The notes: a model not told the origin generated them from the letters alone. DNA of 64,000 nt from Golubevia sp. BC0850 (GCA_012976225.1 JAAVVG010000041.1:1-64000); one strand, 5' to 3'. Shown: positions 1 through 11,788, counted from the first letter of the stretch. Translations and numbers: made by a program.

Positions 1-31
1 TCCTTGCTCGAGTCGACGTTCTTGTCCTCTC

Positions 32-32
<1 letters not shown>

Positions 33-70
<38 letters not shown>

Positions 71-77
71 CCCCCCC
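33..77. repeat. (TC)17 microsatellite followed by poly-C
   Basis: An uninterrupted TC dinucleotide tract covers 33-66 and a run of nine C follows at 69-77. It lies beyond the 3' end of the minus-strand MDM31 gene. It is a simple repeat; no function is seen. Confidence 0.95.
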
Positions 78-78
78 T

Positions 79-500
79 GATTTTGTTGGTTCAGAGTGTC
101 ATTTCCTTCGGTTTTGAATTTTCTGGACTCTTTCCGGGATGTTTCTCTTGCACTCTACCTTCTTTGTCCGAGCCTTTCAGTTGGCCTCTGTATTTTGTCC
201 TCTGATCATTTTCGTAGCACCGTTTCATCAAATGGAGAGTTCCATCTTCCGCGAGGAATTACGAAGTGAAACAAACGACACCACTTCCTCTGTTTGCTCC
301 AGTGATTCTGAAAGGCACAAACAGATAACGGAAAATCGCGAGTCACGGAGTGTGTTGATTGGAGTGTGTTGATGAGAGGTGCTCAAAAGACAGCTGTAGA
401 AACAATCGCAGCAGTTGGAAGATACAAGAAGAAAGAGATCGGGTGAAATTTACGTTCCAAGATAGTGAAAAGGTCAAAGCTCGAAGCTCCGTGCATGGTC
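79..500. other. No supported gene, 5' edge to MDM31 stop
   Basis: Only short open frames without recognisable domains occur here. The stretch probably holds the 3' untranslated region of MDM31. I see no tRNA or repeat apart from the TC tract at the edge. Confidence 0.5.
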
Positions 501-3500
501 CTAAGTGGCGGCGGCTGAATTGTCATTTTGAATGTTGCTTCGCAAGAATCTCAAAGCCGTGTTGGCTACTTTTTGAAGTGACCAAAGACTGACGCTCTTC
601 AACCTCTGTTGATTGGCGTTCTGAGAAGCCACATGGTTGGCCAAAGCTTCGTGGATCTGATGAGTCGAGACGACCCGAGATTGAAAGCGAAAGAAAGAGG
701 TTGATAGGAAGACCCAGAGGAAAGTAGTGAGTCAGGTCGAACGAAAGTTTCCAATGAGGGAAAGATACGGATAGAAAAGGTAGAACCTTGTTCCAGTTCT
801 TGAAACGCGGACTCACCTTCTCAGAAACCAAAGGAAGAAGCCCGGTCTGAGCTAGATCTATAGATCCGTCGAATTCGCTCTGGAGGTTGAGACATGGGAC
901 GAGAGACTTGATCAGTACTGGTGGTTAAATCAGGAAAGAAGGCTGTAGGTTCGAACGAGGAAGCACCAGCTCATCCCTCGCTTCGACAGCGCGGAATGAA
1001 ACTACAGAAACTCACGAGATCCATAACAATTCGGCAATGAACTGGTATGAGAGTCTGTTTGGGGAGAAGAGAGAGGCAAAAGTAGGTTAGAAAGAAGAGT
1101 CAAATCTTGAAATCTCAACTTGTCTCTCGCCGTCTACTCACCTTGTGAGCGTTCATGAATGCTACGATAGGTCTCACGAAAGCATTGTTTGTGTAACTGA
1201 TGTCTCTAGTGAAGAGGGGAACAGCAGCTTTGGTATCCTTGAATCTCACGTCCATATCGATGACGACCGAAGGAGTAGGAAGAGCCGTCTTTCCATTCTG
1301 ATCGACTTCCTCGTTCTGGTCTTCAGAGGCCTCGAGAGCTGCCTTCTCGCCAATTCCATCTTCTCCTTCTCCACTATCTGATTTGTCACCTTCGTCAACT
1401 CCCTTTCTCCTATCTCTGATCTTCTGAATTCTCTCCCGCCATTTCTTTCTCCTAGATTCTCTCCAATCATTATCGACCTTGTTCTTTTCCTTGATCTTCT
1501 CCTTTTCCTTTAGGTCTTGAATTCTAGCTTGGTCAGCTCTTGGGCCGACGGTAGTGACTGGAGCTTCAATAGCAGGACCAGATAGTCGGGATTGACCTGG
1601 AATCGGTCCTTCTTCACCTTCCTCTGCGTTGTAGGGGAACGGATCTCCAGAAACGGCGATAGTCAAGTTCTCGACAATCTCCGATATGATAGCATTGATG
1701 TCGACATCGTCACTCAATTCTTTTGGGAATTTGAAGTCTGCGACGACATCGAATCTTGAAGAGATGATCCAAGAGAGAGGACCTGACAGATCGGATTGAT
1801 TTTGAATGTGATCGATGTTGACTCCATCTACTCTGAACCTTGATAGAGTCTTCCATCTTCCACCTCTAGTTTGTTCTCTCTCTTGTTCGGCTTCATTTGT
1901 TCTTCCGATCGTTTGAGGTTTATGAAGAGACATTAGACATCCATCCACTTGTCCAGTGATCGAGTCTGCAGAGAGAAGGTCGTAGAAAAGCCATTGTTTC
2001 CTTAACTTCGGAATTGAGGCTTGGAAGATTGAGAAATTGAAGGGTCGGAAATTGAAGGGTTGATAAACTGTCACTAGGAAATCTTCGACGACCAGAGATT
2101 CTAGATGGAAATCCCCATGACTCGCTGTGCGTCTATGAGCTCTGGGGTCGTAAGGTACTGATGGATCCCAGTGGACGTTTCTTCGGTCTGTTGATCAAGA
2201 ATTGAAGGAGTGTATGCGTCAGCTTCATTCCTTGATGATTGCCATAGATCGGCAGTAAAGCAACAAGCTTACTCACCAACGATACCCCTTACTCCTTTGA
2301 TGACAGCATCCTCAATGATTCCCATTCCATTCCACCATCTCTTGAAGCTAAGAGTAACATCGATACTGTCCACGTTGAGATCGAACATCGTGAAGTTGTT
2401 GTTCACCTCCTGTGATGTCGAATCTGAGTCTGAATCTCCGTCATGAAAGTTACCTGTTGAGCTGTCTGACATCGGAGGAGCCACTTCTTCGTCTTCCTCA
2501 TAATGAGTTCCTTCCCAAGCCATTCCTTGACCTGCAGTAGCAGCCGTTCTCCAATTTCTCTTCTTTCTCTTTCTCTTGTCGTTCGAACTCGAGCTAGAAG
2601 ATGCATTCTCATTTTCAAGAATTTCTTCAGCTGAATTTCCATCATTGCTCAAAAAAGAAGAAGTTGAGTTGGAGGCAGAAGAGCTCCAGAAAGGAATCCA
2701 ATTGAAAATTGAGGAGCTTGACTTAGAAGGAGTTGATCGTTCGGAACCAGATCGAGAGTTGGAGGAGGCCATCTTTCTCTTAGCCAAGGCTTTACGCTCT
2801 TTCAGCAGAGAATCGATGTCTCCACCATGGGCTCTTCTGGAGATGAAGACATTCTTGAAAGAGATCCTAGAATCTTTCCATTTCGGGACGATGGCAGATT
2901 CGAAGACCACCGTTACTCCTGTTTCGGCAGTCAAATAATCTGCTAACTTCCTGGCTATCCACTCTGCGAGAAAAATTCCAAAAGGAAGATTAGAAGCTGT
3001 GGAAAGGAAAGCGAGTGGCAATTTCGGAGTCGAGAACTTCGATTGCAGATTCTTTCCAGATCGACTCACCTTGCATGTTCAACAGATTCAATCCAGCGAA
3101 GACAACGCTCACAGCTGTAGTCGTTCCGACTACGATGAAGAGGATGGTTCCCAAACCACCCAAAGTGAAGAAAGCAGACAAATCATCTACGTTGAACCTT
3201 CTGAATCCTCTGATTGTGAACCACTTGAAACGAATTCTAGCTCTCGTCCAGAATCCATGAGCTAGATTGAGAAGATCTTCTTTCGTAGGTCTTGCCCAGG
3301 TTGATTGGGTAGGAGAAGAAGTAAGAGAGGTAGATGATTGAGAGTTGGAAGCGTGGAGAGAGCTAGAAGGATTTAAAGAGCCATCTCTGCTTGAAGACGG
3401 AGAGAAAGGATACTGTTCCTTATTAGAGAGAGTGCATTGAGGAAGGTCCAAGTCGGAATTTGAGCGATTTGCAGATGAGGGATTGACATTGGAATTGGAG

Positions 3501-4386
3501 GATTGATTTGAGGTTGCGTTGAGATTTCGACTCGTCTGTCTGGAGCTGTCTCTCTGATTGGAAGTATTTGGATTGGAATCGAAAGCTCTCAAAGCCAACT
3601 CTCTCAAAGAACGGGGATAGTTGTGGTATGGTTGGTTGGGATAAGGCTTCGAGGAGTTGCTGTTCTGATTCCTTTCTACTCTGTCAGGTCGTCCATTTCC
3701 GAAGCCATGTCCTGTCACATCTAACGTTCCATTGTCCACTTCCTTCCCTTTGATGCTCCTTCCACTCCCCTGCGACTCCGCCCCTTCCTTCTTGCCCTGC
3801 TGAGTGAGAGGCCCCTTCCTACCACTGTCATCCTCACGTAACCTGCTAGAACCAGAGAAGGCTCTCCTGGAAGAGGAACTTTCATGACCCCTGGAAGTGA
3901 TCAGTTTAGAACTGAATGAATTGGAACCCTGAAACCTAGTCGAAGCCTTGCTGCTGTGGCGATGAGATTGTGTCCAACTGGTAGCATTCGCATTCCTCCT
4001 TGCTTGGAGATGAAAAGTTGATTGAAGGTGAGGCTTCGAATGAGAAGGGGCTTGAACTTGACCTCCGAAAAACTCTCTGATGATCTCGTACCTAACATCA
4101 GAACCGACAAAGGGAGAGAAGAGAGAGGCAAGGAGGGGGAGAAGTCAATAGTCGTGCTCTTTCTAGGAATGATTGGCCATCGCAGCAAAGCTCTTTGCTG
4201 CTTGTATCACTACACATAATAGACAGTAAGTCTTTCCTGTAGCCCCCTTTCCCTCTCTTAATTTGATACCCGAGGTGGCTTGTGAACTGACCTTTGAAGC
4301 ATGTCTCCAGCTGATCTACCTCCGGCTGTCCCAGCAGCGCTGGTGCTGAGAGTCTTAGGGAGCGACTTGGCTTTGCTTTTCAGCAT
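501..4386 (-). CDS. MDM31: Mdm31/Mdm32-family mitochondrial inner-membrane protein
   Basis: Mdm31/Mdm32 proteins of the mitochondrial inner membrane are needed for normal mitochondrial shape, DNA nucleoid stability and lipid homeostasis. The gene has several exons on the minus strand. It starts at ATG 4386; a first intron of about 200 nt appears to join LQR to YEIIREFF. A long Ser/Asn-rich N-terminal part follows, then a membrane segment (FTLGGLGTILFIVVGTTTAV, near 3140-3200). The family signature ETGVTVVFESAIVPKWKD lies near 2890. The C-terminal exons are short: TLIPVHCRIVMDL, SEFDGSIDLAQTGLLPLVSEK, and IHEALANHV running into SVSLWSLQKVANTALRFL. The last codon before TAG (plus 501-503) is Thr. 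A charged, low-complexity insert (about 1250-1550) is longer than in yeast homologues. The family call is firm; the exact N-terminal exon structure is inferred. Confidence 0.9.
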
Positions 4387-4605
4387 GATTGCATCTGAGA
4401 GTTAATGATGTCGTAGCTTTAAAAGAAAAATAAGAGATGATGGGTGGAGCATGGAAGGGGAGGTGCAACTTTTGGACTCTTCCTTCTCGACCACCATCAT
4501 CACCTCTGCACCTCAGTCGTCTTCGTTGTCGTCGTCGTCATCTCTCTCCCTCCTTTCCTTCTTCTTTGGCTCTTCATCTTGATCTTGAGATTGATCTTAT
4601 CCTTC
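4387..4605. promoter_or_regulatory. Intergenic region between MDM31 and F-box relic A1
   Basis: Upstream of the divergent MDM31 start and of the plus-strand F-box relic. It contains T- and C-rich sequence. No TATA box or conserved element stands out. Confidence 0.3.
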
Positions 4606-6131
4606 ATGGAAGCCAACAACATCATCCAAAAGGATCCACTCCAAGTCCTACCTTTAGAAATGTTCTCTCATGCTCTTTCCTTCATCCCACCAACTTCAAG
4701 AGTCGTCGCTACCACAATCTGCAGACCATAGAGAGAATCTTTTCTATAGAATTCTACTCTTCACACTGAGTTGGATCCTTCAAAGATGGGAAAAGACAGT
4801 AAGATAGATCAATTCCAATCACAAAGATCCTCTCCAGACTCTTCAACCCGAACTCTTCCTCGAGGTGCTGTACTTCCTACCAGGAGAAGAAAAGAGGTCA
4901 CTCTATGTAGTCTGCAAAAGCTGGAGAGAACTCATGATGATGGAGCTTGATACTAGAGGTTTGGGGCTTAAATGGTTTACAGACAACAACAAGCAGTTGG
5001 GTCAGATCCTTGACAACTTCAACCGCCTTTACTCTTTAGGCCTAAATTTACTCTTTAGGTCTAAATAGACTCGTTCAGGCTTCAATCAATCTATCAGCAA
5101 TCTGGGATGACTTTGAAGCAAATGGGCGGGAAGCAAGTGGTCTCCGTCAGCTTTCAGTCTCTCTTCGCAGGTCACAACCTACCCTCAAGGAGCTCTCAGT
5201 CAAGATAGAACCAAGAGATAGAATTGCTAGGGATCGTGGGCACAGAGATGAAGGCTATAGAAGCTCGAGGATTGAACAATCTCTACCCATGCTCCTCCCC
5301 TTCCTCGAATGTGTCTTTGGCTTCACCCATCTCGATCGAGTCTTCATAGAGGCTCCCTCAACTCTTTCTTTGAAGGCTGGAGGAGATTCACATGGTTCAA
5401 GAAGGTTTACCCTCAAGAATAATCAGATTATGATCGATGAACTTGATGGGATCTCAGGAGATAAATTGTTGGCTATGCTAATTATTAGACAGGTGAAAGG
5501 ATTTGTTGGGACTAGTCACACTGAATTTGAACTACTTGGTAGAAAAGGTTTCAATGCAACAGAAGGAGAAATCGCAAAACAAGAGGCAGAGCTTTTCGAT
5601 GAACTTTCAAATTCGAAGTCCACTCTTCAAGTTCTAGTTACGCAGGAATCTTGGCATCTCATGCTTTCGACGATTGGAACTCTGGCGCTTTGGATTTCTC
5701 AACTTCAAGTTCTTTAACCTGCCTCCCGAGTCTTTTGAAATCATACAGCTCAAATTTAACTGAGATCATTCTTTATCATCCCGATCTCCCTGAAGGATCC
5801 ATGAACAAATTTGTAGATCTTGCTTCGGACATACTTTTTGTCAGTTTGAAAAAGCTGGAAATCGATGAATATGTCGTTACGAAAAGATTCTCTTGATTCA
5901 GATTTCCAAATTTGGTCTCTTTAGATTTACATGTCACCAATGATTGCGAGTTCAAAACAAGATATAGAGCTCATTCTTCTAAGCGTCCAGTATTGGAACC
6001 TAGATATTAAGCAAACTTCAAGACTGAGCTGGGAAATAGTTCAGTTCAAAGAGGGAACTGAAATAGATTTGACAGCGAAACCGTTGTCGTTAGAGATGGA
6101 ACAGCTTGTCCTCTCGTTCCAATCGACTTAG
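4606..6131 (+). pseudogene. Broken F-box/LRR gene, family A copy A1
   Basis: The frame from ATG 4606 gives an F-box-like start, LPLEMFSHALSFIPPTSR, closely like copy A2 at 18.9 kb. It then breaks. Further matching pieces lie in other frames: WDDFEANGREASGLRQ near 5110, then LDRVFIEAPSTLSLKAGG near 5350, which matches LERIWMKAPSVVSLKAGG in A2. More LRR-like sequence continues to about 6131. At least three frame changes or stops separate the pieces, and no set of plausible introns removes them all. F-box proteins recruit substrates to SCF ubiquitin ligases through Skp1. This copy is unlikely to make a full protein. Confidence 0.7.
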
Positions 6132-6542
6132 ACTCAACACAATCAGATCTAGGGAACGAAGTCATTGATAGGAGCCTCCTTCCCCAAGTCGTTCTCATAC
6201 CTTTAGATCTTATTGCTTCATCAGCAGCACGAACCTTACTTGTCGAGCAAAAACCTCGACGTCTCTCATCCTCAAAATCGTAAGTCTAGAGCTCATCCAA
6301 TCTCAAAGTCTTTTGTCAAAGTCAAGAACCGTTTTCTTCACACAAAAGAAAAATAGCTGATCTCAACTCACTCCTCTGTTCTCCAACTCTATTTCGCTTC
6401 AGTCGCCAATCCCTTGTCGGTTTTCGCAATTCTCACTTCTGATCCCCAATACTTCAACCTCCAAGATTCAAAATGGGCTCCAGACTCATTAAGGTCTCTG
6501 TTCCATAATTTTTCATCGTTACTCGAAACTTTTGCACGCTCT
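6132..6542. other. Gap between F-box relic A1 and coiled-coil gene
   Basis: Contains short open pieces that may be the decayed 3' tail of copy A1, with no recognisable motif. Nothing else is seen. Confidence 0.35.
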
Positions 6543-7324
6543 CTATACGAGTTCACCATCTTTCAACCTCGATCGAACCACTTTGCTCCTTGACTCGAAC
6601 GAAACGACCTCTTTCTTGGTCCCCGGTTTTAACTCCTCGTTCATCTGAGAATTGGCCGCACTGGCTGCATTGGCTTTACATTGCTGCTCCGACAAGGAGA
6701 TCTGTCTCTTGAACTTTGATCTTTCCTTTTCTCTCTCGTCTCTCACTCTCTCTCTTTCTCTTCTTCAGATAGCTCGAGGTAAATTTGAGCTGCCTGCGTT
6801 TGATTGTTTGATTGAGCTGTCAAATCTCTTAAGTGGCTTTCCCTCTGAATATTCTCTCTACTCAGACTATCTCTCTCTTGAATCAAACCATCCTTCAGTT
6901 CAATAACTCTATTCTTGTGATTCAGTCTCTTGTTTCTGTCCGATTGAAGAACCTCATAATCGATTCTCCAACTATCGCTCATTTGCCTAGAATCTTCCAA
7001 ATCTTTTTCAGCTCTGTTGGCTCTATCTTCGATCGAGTTCCTGTCGGATTGGAGATCTTTGTAATCAGTTATCCAATCGATGTTCAACTGTCTGGACTCT
7101 TCCAACTCTTCTTCTGCTCTATTTACTCTATCCTGAAGCGAGTGACTCTCTAATTGAAAACTTTCATAATCACTTCTCCAATCTTCGTTCATCTTTCTAG
7201 ATTCTTCCGACTCTTTCTCAGCTTCGTCAGCTCTGATCATGTGCTTAGCCATTTGCTTTGAACCGATTGGACTTTGCATCGGAATGTGCTCCTGAGTGGA
7301 ATTGGTGTAGAAGGATGCGTACAT
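6543..7324 (-). CDS. Coiled-coil protein with three ~36-residue repeats, frame broken in a GA tract
   Basis: From ATG 7324 the minus strand encodes a highly charged helical protein. Three tandem units of about 35-38 residues are visible; each has a form of AExxxEESRxxNxDWxxDYExxQ followed by RxxxxxxRxNR. The frame stops at 6743-6745 inside a purine-rich GA tract. A second frame directly after it (6746-6543) continues with the same composition (DEREKERSKFKRQISLSEQQ) to a stop at 6543. Either the GA tract has slipped and the gene is broken, or an unrecognised intron lies there. No catalytic domain is seen. It resembles the coiled-coil part of the gene at 17.7-18.9 kb in composition only. Function unknown. 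Confidence 0.55.
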
Positions 7325-8233
7325 GACGTTGAGAGAGAAACATGTGTAGCAAACTGACTGAAAAAAGCAGAGAGTTCGGTGCGAGGGTCAGTCATACTGT
7401 GGAGCTCGCTCTGAAAGAGTGATACTTACTCCTCTGGGTACATAGCAAATGATGTTTGAAGCACTACATTGCTTAGGAAATCAGAAAAGAGGATGAAAGA
7501 GGGATCGAAGAGGTAGAAGCAATCAGTGTTGAACTCTAATACCGATTGCAGAAGACGATGCCCCTTGAACACAGCGACACTCACATCACATGAAATATGT
7601 TGGGATTGAACACCTTGAATTGCGAAATAAGAGAAGCTCTTTCGAAATCTGAGGTTGCGATTGATATAGTTGTGAGGAAAAAGTTGCGAGAGTCCATAAA
7701 CGCTTTTCAAAAAACGATGCAAGACGAATGAAGGAACGCAAGAGCAGAATGGTGAGATGGTTAGAGACAGCGAGACAGTCGTCTTACTTTTGACTTCTGG
7801 ACATCTCAAGAAAAAGACCAGACCCTTATAGCTGGACGGTGGACCACAGTCGGCGTGAGAGAGGTATGAAAGAATGATTGTGTTGATGATATATAGAAAT
7901 CTGACCGAGAAAAGTTCGACATGAGTATGCGAATTTGAGCAATGAGTGATTAGAAAAAGGACAGGTAGGTTTAGAAGGTTTAGGGTGGGATGAGGTTCGT
8001 TGAAAAATGACGGAGACCAATGAATGAGAAATGCTTAACAAAGAAACAGATGATGAGTGATGATGATGACGATACAACAAACAAGATTGAATGGTAAGAT
8101 AAGTAAGGAGACTAGAGAGAAGAAATTTCATTCGTTCCAACAGAGAAAACAACCTTTATGGACAACCAAGTGCTTGATGATTCCCCAATTTGATTTACAC
8201 TGAAAGAGAGAAAGATTGAGTCCTCTCGATTAA
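7325..8233. other. Region without a supported gene; holds a dispersed repeat
   Basis: Two minus-strand open frames (7426-7809, 7826-8152) show no domain and probably are not genes. The segment about 7745-7880 matches 21285-21424 in inverted orientation. The rest looks like promoter sequence for the coiled-coil gene and 3' sequence of the gene at 8.2-9.1 kb. Confidence 0.4.
7745..7880 (+). repeat. Dispersed repeat copy 1 (partner at 21285-21424, inverted)
   Basis: The strand read here as plus encodes QNGEMVRDSETVVLLLTSGH, followed by a Lys-rich run. The minus strand of 21424-21340 encodes the same peptide with VV replaced by AA and a four-residue insertion. The nucleotide match is near-perfect over the core and weaker outward to about 7880, including a shared ACTGTGGTCCA block read on the minus strand. 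It looks like a fragment of a former coding gene copied to two places. Confidence 0.75.
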
Positions 8234-9139
8234 TTAGATCCCACCTACTTTCTTCACCTTTCTAAACTTCTTATTTCCAGCTTTGGTAAAAGTAGGAGCC
8301 TCTAAATCACAAGCTTCCGGTGCGTACAAAAAGAAATGTGGAGCAGCGAAGGCAGATGAAGTGAATTGATGAGACTCTACATTTGGAGAAGAAGAGATTA
8401 AAGATGGAGTTGAAGATCTACTGTTTGAATTTGAAGTGGAATAAATACTGTTGCTCTCTGAAGAAGAGTCTAAAGATGGACTTGCTTGATGGAGACAACG
8501 AACTTTCCCTTCGAAAGTGTTACTGTCAAAACTGTATCTTGCTACTCTTTTCTTCCCACCGATGGGTAAATCTGACTCATTGAAACTCTCTCTGTTTCTA
8601 TCAGACAAGTGCTGAAGCTGACGCTCGAATTCTCTCCCTTCATCACCTTCATCTCCTTCTCCACCTATTGAAACCTTGAATTCTCCATCTCTTTCCAAAT
8701 CGTACCAAGTTGGTAAGTCTGACTCTAATTCTTGCTGTAATGGTCTAGCTGAAGTTGGTCTGTTTGCTTTTGGATAAGAAGTTTTGGGGTTTGAGATGCC
8801 GAAAGCTACTGGAACGTGAGAAGTGGTTGGTTGATGAGAGTTGATGAGTTCTCTTTGTTGCCAGGTTTGACCTGATTGAGATTGATGAGAATAATACTGA
8901 AGCTTTGAATAGGCGATTTTTAGGTTGGAAGACTTTGAGTTGTTGTTGGGGAGGGGACCAGCCCACAGCGGCAAAGACTCGCTTGAAGCGATGGTTATTC
9001 TGTTATTTTGCATTATCTCTTGTTGCCAATTCAGCTCGTTCACTTGTTTTTTAGCTAAGGAAGAGTTGTTTCTAGAGCGAATTGGTTGATAGGAGTTTGA
9101 TTGCTCAGGGGCGAATCTGATTTTGGACGGTAGAGGCAT
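8234..9139 (-). CDS. Unrecognised Ser/Gln-rich protein
   Basis: An intact frame of about 301 residues starts at the first ATG (9139; MPLPSKIRFAPEQ) and ends at TAA 8234-8236. It is rich in Ser, Asn and Gln, with an acidic stretch (GGEGDEGDEGREFE) in the middle and a basic C-terminal end (KKFRKVKKV). The open frame continues upstream to 9328 without an ATG, so an upstream exon cannot be excluded. No domain is recognised. The predicted protein looks largely disordered. Confidence 0.5.
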   Translation of the reverse strand: MPLPSKIRFAPEQSNSYQPIRSRNNSSLAKKQVNELNWQQEIMQNNRITIASSESLPLWAGPLPNNNSKSSNLKIAYSKLQYYSHQSQSGQTWQQRELINSHQPTTSHVPVAFGISNPKTSYPKANRPTSARPLQQELESDLPTWYDLERDGEFKVSIGGEGDEGDEGREFERQLQHLSDRNRESFNESDLPIGGKKRVARYSFDSNTFEGKVRCLHQASPSLDSSSESNSIYSTSNSNSRSSTPSLISSSPNVESHQFTSSAFAAPHFFLYAPEACDLEAPTFTKAGNKKFRKVKKVGGI

Positions 9140-10003
9140 GTTTGAGAACGTTCTATTTGAAAGATGAATGGTTAGAGTGATTACGATGAAGAGGATTTGA
9201 AAAAGCGGAAGAAAGAGGGATGGTAATTGATGCAAAGAGTCTCGTTGGGTTGTTTGTTGTGTTGGGCCAAAAGGTTGAGAAAAGCAGGTGAAAAGAAGTA
9301 CGAAAGAGATTGATAGGTTCCACGACACTTGTTTCGTTGACTTTTGAGAGGAGTTATGGTTTGTTTTTGTAAGGATTTGGGATCATACTTTTTTTGGGTG
9401 GAAGGAAGGGAAGAAAGAAGGAGAGAAAGTTGAAAGGTCTAACTAATGGCATGTTGAGTGACTCGCCAGCTGCCTCACGTGATCCTAGGTTTCCGGTCTT
9501 CCTTCTTCTCCAAGGATGTAACCTTAGTCGTTTCAAGAGAATGGATTCGTAGAAGCTTATTCTCGGCAAAATTTAGAGAAGAGAGTATTCACAGCGTCGT
9601 TCGACTTCTGCTCGGCAATCTTATTTCTCAGCTTTTGACTTTGATTGTCCCCTCGATACCTCTCCTCCTAGTTCCTCTGGTATTCTTCTGGTGAATCCAC
9701 TTGGTTCAACCACAGCACGAAAGGATTCTGCAGAAGAGGAGGACTCTAAAATGGCATTCGCCACCTCGCCAACCACCCGCCATACGCCATACGCCATACG
9801 GCATTACCCTGTCACCTCGTCCAAATGGTTCTCTTTCGGAAACTTAAATTGGAATTTGATCGTTTGACTCGCCTGGGATCTGCCTGGTTTAGGGGCTTTG
9901 GTGGCAAATGTCTTGTGACCTCGAGCTGTAACGGTCAATGCGCCCACCTATAGCACTCAACACTCACTCATTCTCTCTTCCCAACCACGACCACTCAATC
10001 AAA
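9140..10003. promoter_or_regulatory. Shared upstream region between gene 8.2-9.1 kb and the alpha/beta-hydrolase
   Basis: These two genes are divergent. No coding region is supported. A short tandem array of GCCATAC units sits at about 9778-9800, some 200 bases before the hydrolase start; it could be a binding-site cluster or a simple repeat. Confidence 0.35.
9778..9800. repeat. GCCATAC heptamer array (three full units)
   Basis: Three consecutive GCCATAC heptamers and a partial fourth unit (GGCAT) lie upstream of the hydrolase gene. They are tandem and in one orientation. Confidence 0.8.
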
Positions 10004-11458
10004 ATGACGATCTCCTCTGAAGTTCATCCATCACTCCAACAACCTTTAGAATCACTTCCAACTTTGAACATCTCAACTTCTTCAGAAGACTCAAAGTACC
10101 TAGCTCCTTATCGCAAGCTTCTCGCTCGTTCATGGATAGATAGACCTTTCCCTCGTCGTGCAGAAGTTCCAAACGGACTCGCCTTCAAACCTTTAATCAT
10201 CGATAGATCAAAGAACAAGTTAGATCATGATTACAAAGATAGAGCTTACATTGACGTAAGGTACTTTGATGTGGCTCCTTGGATCGCAGCTCGTAAAGAT
10301 GAGACTCCAGTTGCAGAAGGTGAAGAGAAACCCAAGATTCCTCAACCTGCTATCATTCATTTCCATGCTGGGAATCTAGTAGCTGGAAGTGGTGATATGT
10401 TCGATGAATTCTTACACAAATTGGCTTTGGAAAGTGGAGTCAAAGTCTTCTCAGTTGAGTGAGTGCGTCATTTCCGTGGAGGTTCTACATTCTGTGAGGA
10501 TTTGAACTGACTTTCTTCTCTTTCTTCTCTCTTCTTAGATACCGCTTGGTAAGCATAACTGATCAAATTTCTTACTTCCGAGTTTTTCTAACCTTTCCTC
10601 TCGAATTTGTTTTCTGGACCACTCAATCGCTTATAGGCGCCCGAACGCTCTTTCCCTGTGAGTTCTTCTCCTTACGCTGTATGACACTTCGATTCATTTG
10701 GCTTTTTACTTACGAGAATTGTTTTCTTTCTATCAGTCGGCTGTTCTAGATTGCGTATTGGCCATTGAGTACATTATGCATGTCTCTGGGGACTTGAATA
10801 TCGACCCAACCTCCATTGGTCTCTTAGGATCTGGAGGTGGAGGATCCGATCTTGCTTTCCTAGCAGCAGCTCATCAAATCAGAAGACAACCCAAAACTGA
10901 TCTCCCAGCCATTCGTTACATCATCGCAAGTTCTTCAACCGGAGGTTTACCAACTCCCAACTCTGAGCCTTTTTCCGTCGCCGGAAAAGGAAAGTCTAAA
11001 CAATCCGATGCTCCATTAGTTTTAAATTCAGCCGATCCAGACTTTCATAAGGAGATTACCAAAGCTTTGTTCGAACCAAGTGAGCTTTCTTTGATGATGG
11101 AAGGAAACGAATGGGGTCAATGGCTAAGCTTGAGTACAATCGGCAATGAGGTTTTAAAGAAGTTGCCTACTACTTTGATGATCATTCCTCAAGTTGATGG
11201 ATTTAAAGATGGAGCTCTCAACCTTTTGAGTGTTCTTCAACAGAATCGGGTTAAGACTCAAGCTTTGGTGAGTGGAACCAGAGTTGGCGACATGGTCCTT
11301 TGTACTTTCATTGACACCTTCTACGCTTCTCTCCTGTCTTTCGGAAACAGATGGCCGAAACTGCCGTTCATCTTTCGATGGAACTCTTTCCAGATGCTGA
11401 AATCTCAGTTCTAATGCGCGAAGGATTGATCAAGCATTTGAAGGAAAACTTGATCTAG
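10004..11458 (+). CDS. Alpha/beta-hydrolase (HSL-like fold) with degenerate active site
   Basis: Five exons are supported: 10004-10458, 10539-10548 (10 nt), 10637-10657 (21 nt), 10737-11267 and 11351-11458. Joined, they read VFSVEYRLAPERSFPSAVLDC, the hallmark YRLAPE strand of alpha/beta-hydrolase-3/HSL-type esterases, which confirms both tiny exons. The oxyanion-hole motif, normally HGGG, reads HFHAGNLVAGSG. The nucleophile elbow, normally GDSAGG, reads GSGGGGSD, so the catalytic Ser position appears to be Gly. The C-terminal helix ends in KHLKENLI. The fold is intact but catalysis by the usual triad is doubtful, so this may be a pseudo-enzyme or a binding protein. No signal peptide is seen; it is probably cytosolic. 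Confidence 0.8.
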
Positions 11459-11788
11459 ATCTCGACTTTCTTGAATGCTGGAGGGAAATGAAAGATAATA
11501 GAAAGAAAAAATTATAAGGAAATGAAAGTTGAAAGGTGTTGATTGTAAATGAAAGAACATACGAATTCAAGATGTAGAATCGCTTAGCCCTGTCATCAGA
11601 AATGAAAACGACCCATTTGCTTCAACCTATTTTGACTTATCTCGCATGATTCTAGCCGCTGTTCGACCTTTCTGTGCAGATAACTATATTTCGAGAAAGC
11701 CGAAAGAAAAGAATTTACTTTGTACAAATAAAAAAACCGGAGTGGCTCGGTCTCTTTCGACGTGTCCCATCAATCGCTCCTTCTCATT
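11459..11788. other. Convergent 3' region between hydrolase and AP-1 mu
   Basis: The two genes point toward each other. The stretch is A/T-rich and holds no supported gene; it should contain both polyadenylation regions. Confidence 0.5.

Noticed and set aside
139-592. Two plus-strand ORFs at the left edge
   Set aside because: No motif; they overlap the 3' end and flank of MDM31.
7426-8152. Minus-strand ORFs 7426-7809 and 7826-8152 as genes
   Set aside because: No ATG context or domain. One overlaps the dispersed repeat, whose coding signal is on the other strand.
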